From NCBI GenBank assembly GCA_913041535.1, contig CAJWJK010000004.1, positions 91,342 through 155,341 on the forward strand: a DNA stretch of 64,000 nucleotides, written 5' to 3'. The notes under the pieces are model-generated. The model saw only the letters and a list, made by a program, of their open reading frames with translations. It did not search any database and was not told where the DNA came from. Shown piece by piece: positions 9,574 through 19,040 of the stretch (position 1 is the stretch's first letter; the number at the start of each line of letters is the position of its first letter). The DNA is from an uncultured Alphaproteobacteria bacterium (GTDB lineage Bacteria > Pseudomonadota > Alphaproteobacteria > VGEJ01). A program made the position numbers and the translations under genes.

Positions 9574-9935
9574 GTTTGGATACCTTTGAAAAAAACTATT
9601 CTGTTATTAGATACTTGTGCGGTATATGGCGGTAAACGAATCCAACTCTCTGTTGTTTTTTTAACTCTAACTCTTATAAATATTTTGGCTGTTGAGGACA
9701 CCCTATTAAATGACATTGCGGATTTTGTTAGTGCATTTTCCCCTAATTGGCAGGAAAGCGGCTGATTTTAAGACCAAAGCATGCTCATAGAGAACTTCCT
9801 GCAAACAGAAACATTGCAAGAAATTAACAGCATCTGACGGTAATCTATGAATCTTCCAAGCTTGCCTCTTAAAGCGTTACCCCTCATTGTTCCTAAGCGT
9901 CTGTATTTCACTATAACGCCTATCGGATACTCCCT
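9574..9935. other. Intergenic region between uvrB and the antiporter gene
   Basis: This is a 362 bp stretch. It contains a possible TTG-initiated frame of 59 codons (9586-9765, plus strand) starting with KKTILLLDTCAVYGG and including a hydrophobic run SVVFLTLTLINILAV. No clear ribosome-binding site precedes it and I recognise no family, so I do not call it a gene. The rest shows nothing distinct. Confidence 0.3.
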
Positions 9936-10898
9936 ATGATGTATATCCATTTCATCGGTGGGCTTATTGTTTTGCTAGTCGGCGGCGAACTTCTTGTTCG
10001 TGGGGCTGTGGCTTTGGCTCAACGGTTAGCTGTCAACCCACTACTTATCGGACTGACCGTAGTAGCGGTAGGCACTTCGGCTCCAGAGCTTGTCGTCAGC
10101 ATCGATGCTTCCCTCAGGAATGCCACCGCACTCGCCATTGGAAACATCATGGGAAGCAACGTAGCCAACATTGTTCTGGTTCTCGGTCTTCCGGCCTTGC
10201 TGCGCCCGATTTCCTGTAACACACGGTCTGTCGGCCTCGACAATACTGTAATGATTATCTCGACACTTATATTCATACTTTTTTGTCTGGGGAATGAGAT
10301 AGGACACTGGCAAGGCATAGTTCTTGTCTCATCTCTAGTGGCGTACATCTTTTGGCGTTACTGGAGCAATCGCGGTGATATTGAACAAAACAAGCATTAC
10401 TCTAATGAAGTGACTGGCATTGTTCAAAACCAATGGTCTTTTTGGCGTTCCACAATCTTCGTGCTAGCTGGGCTAGTCGGACTTACGGTCGGTGCTGAAT
10501 TGTTGATTGGTGGCGCTGTTGATATTGCCCGTGTAATGGGTATATCTGAAGCTATCATCGGCTTAACCTTAGTGGCCATTGGCACATCTCTTCCAGAGCT
10601 CGTAGCAGTCACTGTCTCTGTGTTGCGTGGCCATAGTGACCTTGCAATAGGCAACGTCATTGGAAGCAATATGTTTAACATTATGGGAGTCATTGGCACC
10701 ACCGCGATAATAGTACCGTTGCCAGTGCCGCCCGAGCTGCTCCAAGTTGACTTGTGGATAATGCTAGTGACAACTCTACTTCTAACACCGATTCTTATAC
10801 GACGGATGCCGATTAACGCACCGATTGGAGTTGGCTTTTTATTAATCTACGCTGGTTTTATAATGGCGCAATTCTACGTTGGGCATAGTGCTGGCTGA
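9936..10898 (+). CDS. Calcium/sodium antiporter family protein (CaCA, YrbG-like)
   Basis: This is a 320-residue inner-membrane protein of about ten helices built from two homologous halves. Each half carries an alpha-repeat with the ion-binding signature: VVAVGTSAPELVVS...GNIMGSNVAN in the first and LVAIGTSLPELVAV...GNVIGSNMFN in the second. This places it in the K+-independent bacterial branch of cation/Ca2+ exchangers, which export Ca2+ against Na+ or H+; the actual ion pair cannot be read from sequence. Its stop lies 4 bp before the SDR start, which suggests one transcript. Confidence 0.91.
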   Translation: MMYIHFIGGLIVLLVGGELLVRGAVALAQRLAVNPLLIGLTVVAVGTSAPELVVSIDASLRNATALAIGNIMGSNVANIVLVLGLPALLRPISCNTRSVGLDNTVMIISTLIFILFCLGNEIGHWQGIVLVSSLVAYIFWRYWSNRGDIEQNKHYSNEVTGIVQNQWSFWRSTIFVLAGLVGLTVGAELLIGGAVDIARVMGISEAIIGLTLVAIGTSLPELVAVTVSVLRGHSDLAIGNVIGSNMFNIMGVIGTTAIIVPLPVPPELLQVDLWIMLVTTLLLTPILIRRMPINAPIGVGFLLIYAGFIMAQFYVGHSAG

Positions 10899-10902
10899 CC
10901 TT

Positions 10903-11634
10903 ATGCACCCTACTTTTAGAACAGTATTGATCACGGGTGCTGCCCACCGAATTGGGCGTGCAATTGCAATTGACCTCGGAAAACAAGGTTGGACGGTGGC
11001 TGTTCACTACAACCGTTCACATGAAAAAGCACAGAGTGTAGCTGCTGAAATTTTAGCTAATGGAAACCGTGCAGAAGTCGTACACGCCGACCTCTCCGTA
11101 GCATCTCAGTGCCAAAATTTGATCGAAAAAGCCACATCTTCTCTTGGTCCTTTAACATGCCTAATCAACAATGCAGCCGTTTTTGAGCGAGATACCGTGG
11201 ACACACTGAGCGATGAATCCTGGAACCGACATGCTAACATCAACTTGCGTGCCCCACTATTATTAACGCAAGCGTTTGCAGCGCAAATGCCCGAAAACGT
11301 ACATGGCAATGTTATAAACCTTTTGGACCAACTAGTATGGCGTCTAATACCGACGTATGTATCCTATACGGCAAGCAAATCAGCATTGTGGACACTTACC
11401 CAGACCCTTGCGATGGCGCTTGCACCAAAGATCCGTGTTAATGGAATTGGTCCAGGGCCAACGCTCCCGAATGCCCAACAAACCCCAGAAGCCTTCAACG
11501 CCCAGTGTGATTCCACCCCATTGGGAATTGGCACCACACCAGATGAAATTGCAAGAGCAGTTCGCTTTATCCTGTCGACACCAGGCATGACTGGACAAAT
11601 GATCGCTCTGGATGGTGGCCAACACCTAGTATAA
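10903..11634 (+). CDS. Pteridine-reductase-like SDR (FolM/PTR1 type)
   Basis: This 243-residue SDR carries TGAAHRIG at residues 11-18, the TGxxxRxG form of the cofactor loop known from pteridine reductases rather than the usual TGxxxGxG. The active site reads Asp142, Tyr155, Lys159 (LLD...YTASK), the same D-x12-Y-x3-K spacing as the PTR1 catalytic triad. It is directly followed by folB, so I infer a role reducing dihydropterins or dihydrofolate. I chose ATG 10903, just after the antiporter stop, over an overlapping TTG at 10879. Generic SDR activity remains possible. Confidence 0.85.
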   Translation: MHPTFRTVLITGAAHRIGRAIAIDLGKQGWTVAVHYNRSHEKAQSVAAEILANGNRAEVVHADLSVASQCQNLIEKATSSLGPLTCLINNAAVFERDTVDTLSDESWNRHANINLRAPLLLTQAFAAQMPENVHGNVINLLDQLVWRLIPTYVSYTASKSALWTLTQTLAMALAPKIRVNGIGPGPTLPNAQQTPEAFNAQCDSTPLGIGTTPDEIARAVRFILSTPGMTGQMIALDGGQHLV

Positions 11635-11652
11635 CGAAGAGTGAGGATTAAA

Positions 11653-12072
11653 ATGCCCATGCATAATGCTGGACCGACCACCAGTGGCTCACTTCGAATT
11701 GCCGATGCTTCACGCTCCGTTCGTCACGTCTTCGTTCGCGATCTAGTTATCGGCGCTAACATAGGTATCTACAACCACGAGCGAAAGACAGCACAACCGG
11801 TACGTATCAATATTGACCTTACCGTAGAAGATACCAATATTGATGAGCAAGTTAAGAATGTCGTGGACTATAGCCAGATAATTGAGGGTGTGCGAAAGAT
11901 CATTAGAGAAGGACACATTAACCTTGTCGAAACGTTAGCTGAGCGAATCGCCCATGAATGCCTAGATGACTCACGCGTGTTAGCAGCTTTAGTACGTGTT
12001 GAAAAACTCAACGTTTTTCCGGAGGCAGGAGGAGTGGGTGTTGAAATAGAAAGATTAAGAAATGATAGGTGA
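11653..12072 (+). CDS. folB: Dihydroneopterin aldolase
   Basis: This ~139-residue enzyme of folate biosynthesis cleaves 7,8-dihydroneopterin to 6-hydroxymethyl-dihydropterin and glycolaldehyde. Recognisable parts are the VRDLVIGANIGIYNHER segment near residue 30, VVDYSQIIEGVRKII and LVETLAERIAHECL, where the glutamate recognises the pterin, and VRVEKLNVFPEAGGVGVEIER. The start at ATG 11653 follows a GTGAGGAT site; GTG 11641 is a longer option. It forms an operon with the preceding SDR. Confidence 0.93.
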   Translation: MPMHNAGPTTSGSLRIADASRSVRHVFVRDLVIGANIGIYNHERKTAQPVRINIDLTVEDTNIDEQVKNVVDYSQIIEGVRKIIREGHINLVETLAERIAHECLDDSRVLAALVRVEKLNVFPEAGGVGVEIERLRNDR

Positions 12073-12413
12073 ATACAGACAGTTCCAAGCAAATCCTAAA
12101 GGGGATTTGTACACAGGTTCATTAGGCGTCACTCGTCAAATCTGTTACATCAGCTAGTTAACATTCTTTTCAATGAAACGATTAACGAGCGTAATGTTTC
12201 ATAATATAATCAGTAAGTTACAGTTATTGCACAAAAACTATGCAAACTCTTGCAACTGCTGGTTTTGCTGGCCTCAGAGCCTCCACCATTGCTTTGTCCA
12301 CGGACATGTCCACAGCCACCGTGGATAAGGCATTCCCAGTGTGTCCTTTGGCAAGGTATACCAGTAAGAGAAGCTAAGCCCATGTCCCCACAGGTGGCAG
12401 GTCGGGAGCAAAA
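12073..12413. other. Intergenic region between folB and uvrC
   Basis: This 341 bp region includes a small hairpin (AAATCC...GGATTT, near 12091-12107) after folB without a T-run. A 45-codon frame (12240-12377, plus strand) beginning MQTLATAGFAGLRA has no ribosome-binding site and no family I recognise. A GC-richer patch with GGACATGTCC-type short palindromes lies at about 12300-12330. The uvrC promoter should be here. Confidence 0.35.
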
Positions 12414-14279
12414 ATGGTAACAAAAACAACCCAAAACACAGTGTCAAAGGGGTCTGCTTTTTTACAGGGTGAGCTTGCGACTATCCCAACCCGTCCCGGC
12501 GTTTACCGAATGCTCGACAGTAAGAATAATATTCTTTACATCGGTAAAGCAGTTGACCTAAGAAAAAGAATCTCCAATTACGCTAAACGCGCACAGCACC
12601 CAGTAAGAATTATTCAAATGATCTCCAAGACAGCCGGCCTTGAGATCACAACAACGCACACTGAAGCAGAAGCTTTGCTTCTTGAGGCTAATCTCATCAA
12701 ACGATTTAGACCCCGATTTAACGTGGTGCTGCGCGATGACAAGTCCTACCCCCACATCCTTCTAACCGGTCACCATCGATGGTCACGGATTCTCAAGCAT
12801 CGCGGCGCTCGTAACGTTAAAGGCGAGTACTTTGGACCTTTTGCGTCAGCTACAGCAGTGAATGACACAATCAATGCCTTACAACGAATATTTCCGTTAA
12901 GATCATGCACTGACACCGTATTGTCGAATAGAAGCCGTCCTTGCCTACAATATCAGATTAAGCGGTGCACGGCTCCCTGCGTTGGACGCATAAATGAAGC
13001 GGATTATCAGGCCATTGTAGAAGAAGCGCGAGAATTCCTTACTGGTCGCAGCCGTACCCTTCAGAAACGTCTGTCACAACGAATGATTAAAGCAAGTGAT
13101 TCACGCGACTATGAGACGGCCACAGTATACCGCGATCGTATCCGCGCTCTAACACAGATACAGAGTCAACAGGGGATCAATGTTCCTAAAATGGACGATG
13201 CCGACGTAGTTGTAGCACACCAGGAAGCGGGACAGACGTGTGTTCAAGTAGTTTTTTTTCGAAAAGGCTGTAATTACGGAAATCGTGCATTTTTCCCTTC
13301 CCATAACTATGACACTCCACTAGATGAGGTTATGGAAGCCTTCTTGGGACAGTTTTACACGGACAAAGAGCCCCCAAAACTGGTACTAACTAGTCATATG
13401 GTGGAGCGTCCCGAAATTCTAGAGCAAGCGTTGGCTGTTAGAGCACAACGACGCGTACGGCTTTTGTGGCCCCGCAAGGGGCATAAACGGCTACTTATTG
13501 AACAAGCACTCAATAATGCGCGTGAAGCCTTAGGCCGACGATTAGCGCAAAAGATTTCGCAGAGACATTTACTGAAAGAACTAGCCCAAGTATTTGGGCT
13601 AGCAGACCCACCGAATAGAATTGAAGTTTACGATAATAGCCATATTCAAGGCCAAGATGCTGTAGGGTGCATGATAGTTTCTGGACCAGAGGGTTTGGTT
13701 AAGAGTTCGTACCGACGCTTTTCTATCAAAAGCGTAATAGCTGCCGGAGACGATTGCGGCATGATACGTGAAGTCTTATCTCGGCGGTTTAAGCGTCTCT
13801 TAAATGGCGGTGAAATAAGCTCCGAAGACTGGCCAGACCTCCTGCTGATTGATGGGGGAAAAGCACAACTAAACGCTGCTCGTGAGGTTTTGGCCGACTT
13901 AGAAGTTACCGGCATATCTTTAATTGCAATAGCGAAGGGTAAAAACCGAAATACAGATCAGGAAACTTTTCACACTACTGATCGTAATCCTTTGAAACTG
14001 GAATCAAATCAGCCGTTGTTGTATTTTCTGCAGCGCCTGAGAGATGAAGCACATCGCTTTGCTATAACTACTCATCGCCGAAAAAGATCTCGTAATATTG
14101 TTCTTTCAGTCCTGGATGCTGTTCCCGGAGTGGGTACTAAGCGTAAAATGGCACTGTTGCATCATTTTGGATCTGCTACCGCAGTAACGCGAGCTGGACT
14201 AGGCGACCTTGAGAGAGTTAAAGGCATCAATAAGAATGTTGCTAACACCATATACCAATATTTTCATACTAACGACTAA
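12414..14279 (+). CDS. uvrC: Excinuclease ABC subunit C
   Basis: This 621-residue dual nuclease makes both incisions in nucleotide excision repair. The N-terminal GIY-YIG domain (GVY 29-31, YIG 42-44, followed by GKAVDLRKR) makes the 3' cut. A UVR motif (SRDYETATVYRDRIRALTQI) near residue 225 contacts UvrB. The RNase-H-like domain (IEVYDNSHIQGQDAVG, LLIDGGKAQLNAA) makes the 5' cut. Helix-hairpin-helix repeats end the protein (LDAVPGVGTKRKMALL, LERVKGINKNVAN). A short GGGAG site precedes the ATG. It leads into pgsA, a common alphaproteobacterial order. Confidence 0.97.
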   Translation: MVTKTTQNTVSKGSAFLQGELATIPTRPGVYRMLDSKNNILYIGKAVDLRKRISNYAKRAQHPVRIIQMISKTAGLEITTTHTEAEALLLEANLIKRFRPRFNVVLRDDKSYPHILLTGHHRWSRILKHRGARNVKGEYFGPFASATAVNDTINALQRIFPLRSCTDTVLSNRSRPCLQYQIKRCTAPCVGRINEADYQAIVEEAREFLTGRSRTLQKRLSQRMIKASDSRDYETATVYRDRIRALTQIQSQQGINVPKMDDADVVVAHQEAGQTCVQVVFFRKGCNYGNRAFFPSHNYDTPLDEVMEAFLGQFYTDKEPPKLVLTSHMVERPEILEQALAVRAQRRVRLLWPRKGHKRLLIEQALNNAREALGRRLAQKISQRHLLKELAQVFGLADPPNRIEVYDNSHIQGQDAVGCMIVSGPEGLVKSSYRRFSIKSVIAAGDDCGMIREVLSRRFKRLLNGGEISSEDWPDLLLIDGGKAQLNAAREVLADLEVTGISLIAIAKGKNRNTDQETFHTTDRNPLKLESNQPLLYFLQRLRDEAHRFAITTHRRKRSRNIVLSVLDAVPGVGTKRKMALLHHFGSATAVTRAGLGDLERVKGINKNVANTIYQYFHTND

Positions 14280-14327
14280 ATCCACTCTACATGATACAGT
14301 ACCTTCAGAGATAACCATCTACATCGT

Positions 14328-14963
14328 ATGATAAACACGCTTCCTAATCTTCTTACACTCGCACGAATCGGCGTGATTCCGCTGATTGTCTGTGCTTTTT
14401 ATCTACCCGGACACGCTGCGAATTGGACGACTTTCAGTTTATTTGTCCTTGCTGCTATGACGGATTTTCTAGACGGCTATTTTGCCCGCTCTCGTGACCA
14501 AAAAACAGCATTTGGTCGAATTTTTGACCCTTTAGCTGACAAACTTTTGGTGGTTTCCTGCCTTGTAATGATTATTGCGATGCGTCAAATTGACGTTATT
14601 ACAGTCGTGGCTTCTTTAGCTATTTTATGCCGAGAAATGCTGGTATCAGGACTCCGAGAACTTCTTTCTGGAATGAGTATAGCGGTACCGGTAAGTTGGT
14701 TTGCAAAGTGCAAAACCACGGTCCAGATGGTAGCTATTGCAGCACTGCTGGTTGGAGACGCGGCTCCGTTCGACCTACCCTTACATTCGATAGGCACATG
14801 GGGTTTATGGTTCGCGGCAATATTAACAGTGTATACAGGATACCAGTATTTTCGAGGAGGAGTGCCCCATCTTGTCCAGACGGGTATAAAGAAAGATGAT
14901 GAATCACCGCAACTTTCAAAACAAAGCAAGCGTCCTGGCACTGCTACTAGTATAAAGTTATGA
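14328..14963 (+). CDS. pgsA: CDP-diacylglycerol--glycerol-3-phosphate 3-phosphatidyltransferase
   Basis: This 211-residue inner-membrane enzyme makes phosphatidylglycerol phosphate, the committed step to phosphatidylglycerol and cardiolipin. The CDP-alcohol phosphotransferase signature D-x2-DG-x2-AR-x8-G-x3-D-x3-D is complete (TDFLDGYFARS...FGRIFDPLADK, residues ~46-73). Hydrophobic helices surround it. The last bases overlap mobB by four (ATGA), so the genes are coupled. The hydrophilic C-terminal tail after residue ~185 is not part of the conserved fold. Confidence 0.95.
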   Translation: MINTLPNLLTLARIGVIPLIVCAFYLPGHAANWTTFSLFVLAAMTDFLDGYFARSRDQKTAFGRIFDPLADKLLVVSCLVMIIAMRQIDVITVVASLAILCREMLVSGLRELLSGMSIAVPVSWFAKCKTTVQMVAIAALLVGDAAPFDLPLHSIGTWGLWFAAILTVYTGYQYFRGGVPHLVQTGIKKDDESPQLSKQSKRPGTATSIKL

Positions 14964-15469
14964 AGATAATTGGATTGGTTGGGTGGAGTGGCAGCGGGAA
15001 AACTACACTGATTGTAAGCTTAATCCCCGTGCTAAGGTCCCTCGGATTGCGTGTCTCAACTCTCAAACATGCTCATCATGATTTTGACATTGACCATCCA
15101 GGAAAGGATAGCTATGAACATCGCGCTGCCGGTGCATCAGAGGTTCTGGTATCTTCCTCGCGAAGATGGGCATTAGTGCACGAACACAATGACATGGCTG
15201 AATCTAGTCTTGATGAATTACTGACACGCCTTAGCCCAACGGATCTTGTGATAATCGAGGGATTTAAACGCCACGAGCACGATAAGATTGAAATTCATAG
15301 AAAAGGCGGGCGGGAGCTTCTGGCAAAGAATGATGACCGCATTATAGCAGTTGCAAGTGATGAACCGCTAAATGATCTCAATATACCCAATTTAGATCTT
15401 AACGATGTTGAATCTGTTGCAGACTTTATCGTTAAACACTGCAGCCTTAAGACTCATGGCAAACAGTAA
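14960..15469 (+). CDS. mobB: Molybdopterin-guanine dinucleotide biosynthesis adaptor MobB
   Basis: This 169-residue P-loop protein has Walker A GWSGSGKT at residues 8-15, the LKHAHHDFDIDHPGKDSY segment typical of MobB, and LVIIEGFKRHEHDKIE. It binds GTP and is thought to assist MobA in attaching GMP to molybdopterin. Its start overlaps pgsA by 4 bp, and its end overlaps the likely start of moeA. No mobA is in the window. Confidence 0.92.
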   Translation: MKIIGLVGWSGSGKTTLIVSLIPVLRSLGLRVSTLKHAHHDFDIDHPGKDSYEHRAAGASEVLVSSSRRWALVHEHNDMAESSLDELLTRLSPTDLVIIEGFKRHEHDKIEIHRKGGRELLAKNDDRIIAVASDEPLNDLNIPNLDLNDVESVADFIVKHCSLKTHGKQ

Positions 15470-16724
15470 CATGGCGCACCTCCCTAATGACTGCTTTGAT
15501 ACGCCCAACGAGCTTATGACAGTATCTGAGGCCTTAGAATTTCTGGATCAACGAGTTATTTCAGTTACGGAAGCTGAGAATATAGGACTTAGAGAAGCTT
15601 GCGGTCGTATTCTCATGCGCGATCTGGTTGCCAAAACCAATTCCCCCCCACACGACAATTCTGCGGTCGACGGATATGCGGTCCGTTATAGCGACATACC
15701 CATAGAAGGCGAAGTCAAATTGAAACTCGTCGGTCGAGCTGCTGCTGGACGCCCATTTTCAAAAACCCTGCAAGCAGGACAGACAGTTCAGATTTTTACT
15801 GGCGCACCAATTCCAACTGGTGCCGATACTGTTGCCATGCAAGAGTACTGCCATAAAGAAAATACAACTATCTGTGTCCCATCAGCGCTTACACTTGGCG
15901 ATAACCTTCGCCTTGCAAGTGAAGACATAAGATCTGGTGACGTAGTCTTACGTGCAGGCCACCGAATGCGCGCCCAAGATATTGGACTTGCTGCATCAGC
16001 AGGATACACAGAACTTCCTGTCTATTCTCGATTAAAAGTAGCGCTCTTTTCGACCGGCGACGAGGTTGCAGAGCCTGGTACAGTACTAGAGCCTGGGAGA
16101 GTGTATGACGCCAATCGATACGTCATTTCAGCGCTACTCCAAAACCTTGAATGTCAAATCAGTGATCTTGCTATACTGCCTGACAATCGAGAGTCTGTAT
16201 ATGAATCACTAAAGGCATGCGCAGAGTCGCACCATCTTATAGTGACTTCCGGCGGAATCTCCGGCAGCGAAGAAGACCATGTGGCTAAAGCAGTAAACTC
16301 ACTTGGTCATTTATCATTCTGGCGATTGGCCGTTAAACCTGGAAAACCAGTTGCCTTCGGACAGATTGGAACGACGCCATTTATCGGGCTGCCAGGAAAC
16401 CCAGTCGCGGCAACGTTAACATTTTTACGGATAGCACGTCCGATCATCCTCAAATTGAGTGGCGCCAATAATGTTGTTCCCCACATGTTCCGTGTTAGAT
16501 CTGGATTTAATTACACGAAAAAACCGAATCGCCTTGAATGGATTAGGGCCCGTTTGACCACCGAACCTGACGGAAGTTTAGTTGCTAACATGTATGAAAG
16601 CCAAGGCTCGGGGATTCTTTCCTCTGTTGTTGAGTCCGATGGTGTGGTTGAACTACCAGAGGAGTTAACACAACTTAACGCTGGGATGATGGTTAACTTC
16701 CTTTCCTACAACGAGGTGACTTAA
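15456..16724 (+). CDS. moeA: Molybdopterin molybdenumtransferase
   Basis: MoeA (~422 residues) inserts molybdate into adenylylated molybdopterin to finish Mo-cofactor. Conserved pieces are SPPHDNSAVDGYAV near residue 60, QIFTGAPIPTGADTV, the FSTGDEVAEPG and TSGGISGSEEDHV nucleotide/molybdopterin-binding loops, and FIGLPGNPVAA. The start is uncertain: ATG 15456 overlaps the end of mobB and ATG 15471 follows its stop by 1 bp; neither has a strong ribosome-binding site. The stop overlaps moaD by one base (TAATG). Confidence 0.94.
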   Translation: MANSNMAHLPNDCFDTPNELMTVSEALEFLDQRVISVTEAENIGLREACGRILMRDLVAKTNSPPHDNSAVDGYAVRYSDIPIEGEVKLKLVGRAAAGRPFSKTLQAGQTVQIFTGAPIPTGADTVAMQEYCHKENTTICVPSALTLGDNLRLASEDIRSGDVVLRAGHRMRAQDIGLAASAGYTELPVYSRLKVALFSTGDEVAEPGTVLEPGRVYDANRYVISALLQNLECQISDLAILPDNRESVYESLKACAESHHLIVTSGGISGSEEDHVAKAVNSLGHLSFWRLAVKPGKPVAFGQIGTTPFIGLPGNPVAATLTFLRIARPIILKLSGANNVVPHMFRVRSGFNYTKKPNRLEWIRARLTTEPDGSLVANMYESQGSGILSSVVESDGVVELPEELTQLNAGMMVNFLSYNEVT

Positions 16725-16975
16725 TGGAAGTACTCTATTTTGCCTGGTTGCGCGAGCGCACGGGAATCTCTCAGGAAACTGTTCAACCTCCAGACGGTAC
16801 GGATACAGTCGAAAAGCTCATAACGTGGCTTAAAGGCCGCAGTGCGGGTCATGCAGAGGCCTTCTCTGATCTGGACGTCGTGCGCGTAGCTGTAAATGAG
16901 GAATATGCAAAGCTCGACAGCCCAATATCGGCCGGAGACGAAGTTGCATTTTTTCCACCCGTGACTGGGGGATAG
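16724..16975 (+). CDS. moaD: Molybdopterin synthase sulfur carrier subunit
   Basis: This 83-residue ubiquitin-like protein ends in FFPPVTGG. The terminal Gly-Gly is adenylylated and then thiocarboxylated to donate sulfur to precursor Z. It begins with VLYFAWLRERTGI, the usual MoaD opening. It overlaps moeA by one base and is followed one base later by moaE, so the two subunits of molybdopterin synthase are made from adjacent cistrons. Confidence 0.95.
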   Translation: MEVLYFAWLRERTGISQETVQPPDGTDTVEKLITWLKGRSAGHAEAFSDLDVVRVAVNEEYAKLDSPISAGDEVAFFPPVTGG

Positions 16976-16976
16976 A

Positions 16977-17426
16977 ATGATTCGTGTTCAAACTAAGGAT
17001 TTCGATGTTGGACGGGAATTATCATCCCTAACTGAACACAACGTTTCCATTGGAGGAATAGTGACTTTCGTTGGAACAGTTCGTGGAAACGCGGAGGGTA
17101 ATGATGTGGGCGCTATGACTCTTGAACATTATCCCGGAATGACGCACAAGGAGCTGGAGAAGATTGAAAATACAGCACGTGAACGTTGGAATCTCGCAGG
17201 CAGTCTGATAATTCATCGTCATGGACGGCTTAAGCCCGGTGACCGAATCGTTTTAGTGATTACTGCATCAGCACACCGACGCGATGCGTTTGAAGCGTGC
17301 GAATTCCTTGTTGATTGGCTCAAGACCAAAGCTCCATTTTGGAAGCTTGAAGAAACGTCTGATGGAACCCGATGGGTAGCGTCGCGTGCAACAGATGATG
17401 CGGCTTCCTCAAGATGGACAGAATAG
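16977..17426 (+). CDS. moaE: Molybdopterin synthase catalytic subunit
   Basis: This 149-residue large subunit of molybdopterin synthase shows GGIVTFVGTVRG near residue 26, the LEHYPGMTHKELE segment, IIHRHGRLKPGDRIVLV and the catalytic-region motif HRRDAFEACEFLVDWLKTKAPFWKLE with its conserved lysines. It accepts sulfur from MoaD to make the dithiolene of molybdopterin. It ends the uvrC-pgsA-mobB-moeA-moaD-moaE run. The neighbour pstS is convergent, 333 bp away. Confidence 0.95.
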   Translation: MIRVQTKDFDVGRELSSLTEHNVSIGGIVTFVGTVRGNAEGNDVGAMTLEHYPGMTHKELEKIENTARERWNLAGSLIIHRHGRLKPGDRIVLVITASAHRRDAFEACEFLVDWLKTKAPFWKLEETSDGTRWVASRATDDAASSRWTE

Positions 17427-17759
17427 CCCAGATACCTTGTGGACGGGCCTATGAGTGGCTGATGTTAATTAGTTATTTACAATAGAAGCATAAACCGACC
17501 GCACCCTTCTGCATCAATAACCTAGTGACCCCCAATTCTTGGGAACGAAAGAGATGCTAATGATTAAAGGCATAGATCAACAGATTGGGAAGACGACCCT
17601 TCGGGAAGTGATGCTGGTGTGTTGCCGATGATCAAATTGCATGCTCAATGCGCTCTAATCATCCGCTTTGCATGGATTACAGTGCCCTGTAGCTTCCAAT
17701 CTTGTTCTGGGTACTAAGGCAGAAACTCATACCAGATGACTTCCTCCTTTTGTTTTTCG
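17427..17759. other. Intergenic region between convergent moaE and pstS
   Basis: In 333 bp I find no convincing gene, RNA or terminator. A 25-codon frame near 17554 has a weak purine-rich leader but nothing recognisable. Confidence 0.4.
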
Positions 17760-18800
17760 TCACATACTCAGGGGGGTCAGCGTAACGGCAAGTTTCCTCC
17801 ATTCGTCTCGCTCCCCACCCATAAGGGGTATTAGTCCTTTATCTGTAAGGTACCCAAAATCACCCCAAGCTCTCTCGCTTGTAAACTCATCAACAAATTC
17901 CCTAATACCTGGAATTATTCCGACGTGGGCATTCTTCACATAAAAGTACATTGAACGAGACACGGGGTAAGCACCGGAGACAATATTTTCAAAAGAAGGA
18001 GGCACATCGTTGATTACACTTCCCTTAACTTTATCAAAGTTTCGTTCCAGGAAGCTAAACCCAAAAACACCGATCGCTGTACTATTTGCAACAAGTTTTT
18101 GGACAATTAGGTTGTCGTTTTCTCCGGCCTCAATATACGCGCCGTCCTCCCGAATTGTGTGACAGATTACTTTATATAAGTTCTTATCCGTTATTTTTAG
18201 TGATTTGATACTTTCAAAAGTTTTACAGCCACCTTCTAGTGCTAACTCTACAAAAGCATCCCTTGTACCGGACGTTGGCGGAGGGCCGAGAACCTCAATA
18301 TCTGAATCTGGGAGTGATGCATCTATATCCCTCCATTTCCGATAGGGATTGGGAACCATCTGTCCGTCAATCGGTACCTCCTTCGCAAGTGCTAAAAATA
18401 CCTGCCGCAAACTTATTTCAAACGACGAAGCGTCTTGTGCATTTGCTAGAACAATACCGTCGTAACCAATCTTAACCTCTGTAACATCGGTCACCCCATT
18501 TTCAGCACATTTTTTTAGCTCTGAGGCCTTAATTCTTCGTGAAGCGTTTGCAATATCAGGGTGCTGCTCTCCAATGCCATTACAAAACAGCTTAATCCCG
18601 CCACCTGTTCCTGTACTCTCAACAACCGGCGTGCCAAAATTTGTCGTTCGTCCAAATTGCTCCGCTACCGTAGTTGAAAATGGAAATACCGTTGATGAAC
18701 CTACAATCTGTATACGCTCCCGAGCGTAAGCTATCGATACGCCACCCAAACTAACGATAACTACACCGAGGCATATGCTTACTAACCTTTTTATATTCAT
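17760..18800 (-). CDS. pstS: Phosphate ABC transporter substrate-binding protein PstS
   Basis: This 346-residue periplasmic phosphate-binding protein has a signal peptide of about 26 residues, with probable cleavage after AYA. Mature-protein motifs are IQIVGSSTVFPF, the phosphate-loop VVESTGTGGGIKLFC, DIANASRRIK and TSGTRDAF. I chose ATG 18800, preceded by AGGAAAGG, rather than the ATG at 18851. It is separated by 32 kb from the pstCAB-phoU-phoB operon, which has no pstS of its own. A Pho-box-like element lies about 85 bp upstream. Confidence 0.93.
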   Translation of the reverse strand: MNIKRLVSICLGVVIVSLGGVSIAYARERIQIVGSSTVFPFSTTVAEQFGRTTNFGTPVVESTGTGGGIKLFCNGIGEQHPDIANASRRIKASELKKCAENGVTDVTEVKIGYDGIVLANAQDASSFEISLRQVFLALAKEVPIDGQMVPNPYRKWRDIDASLPDSDIEVLGPPPTSGTRDAFVELALEGGCKTFESIKSLKITDKNLYKVICHTIREDGAYIEAGENDNLIVQKLVANSTAIGVFGFSFLERNFDKVKGSVINDVPPSFENIVSGAYPVSRSMYFYVKNAHVGIIPGIREFVDEFTSERAWGDFGYLTDKGLIPLMGGERDEWRKLAVTLTPLSM

Positions 18801-18882
18801 CGCCTTTCCTATTCCCTGAAGATTCTGTTCTGGATATAACCTACTTTGCATCTCCGTATACTCACTATATGTGGAGTATTTT

Positions 18883-18908
18883 TGACACCAATATGAATCT
18901 TTTGTGAA
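18883..18908 (-). promoter_or_regulatory. Pho-box-like direct repeats upstream of pstS
   Basis: Read on the minus strand, TTCA (18908-18905), TTCA (18897-18894) and GTCA (18886-18883) occur at exact 11-bp intervals with AT-rich spacers. This is the architecture of PhoB sites (TGTCA-type half-sites every 11 bp). It is a weaker match than the box before pstC, but its place before pstS supports PhoB control. Confidence 0.5.
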
Positions 18909-19040
18909 TCGATCTTGGTCCTTACGGCTAATGCGCTACATTATGGCGAAAGGGGCTTCCCCTGTAGTAAACAACAAGATTAATTAATGCTAGGGTTTCT
19001 ACGTTAGAAAATTCAGCATCACGTCTAAAATCAATGATTG

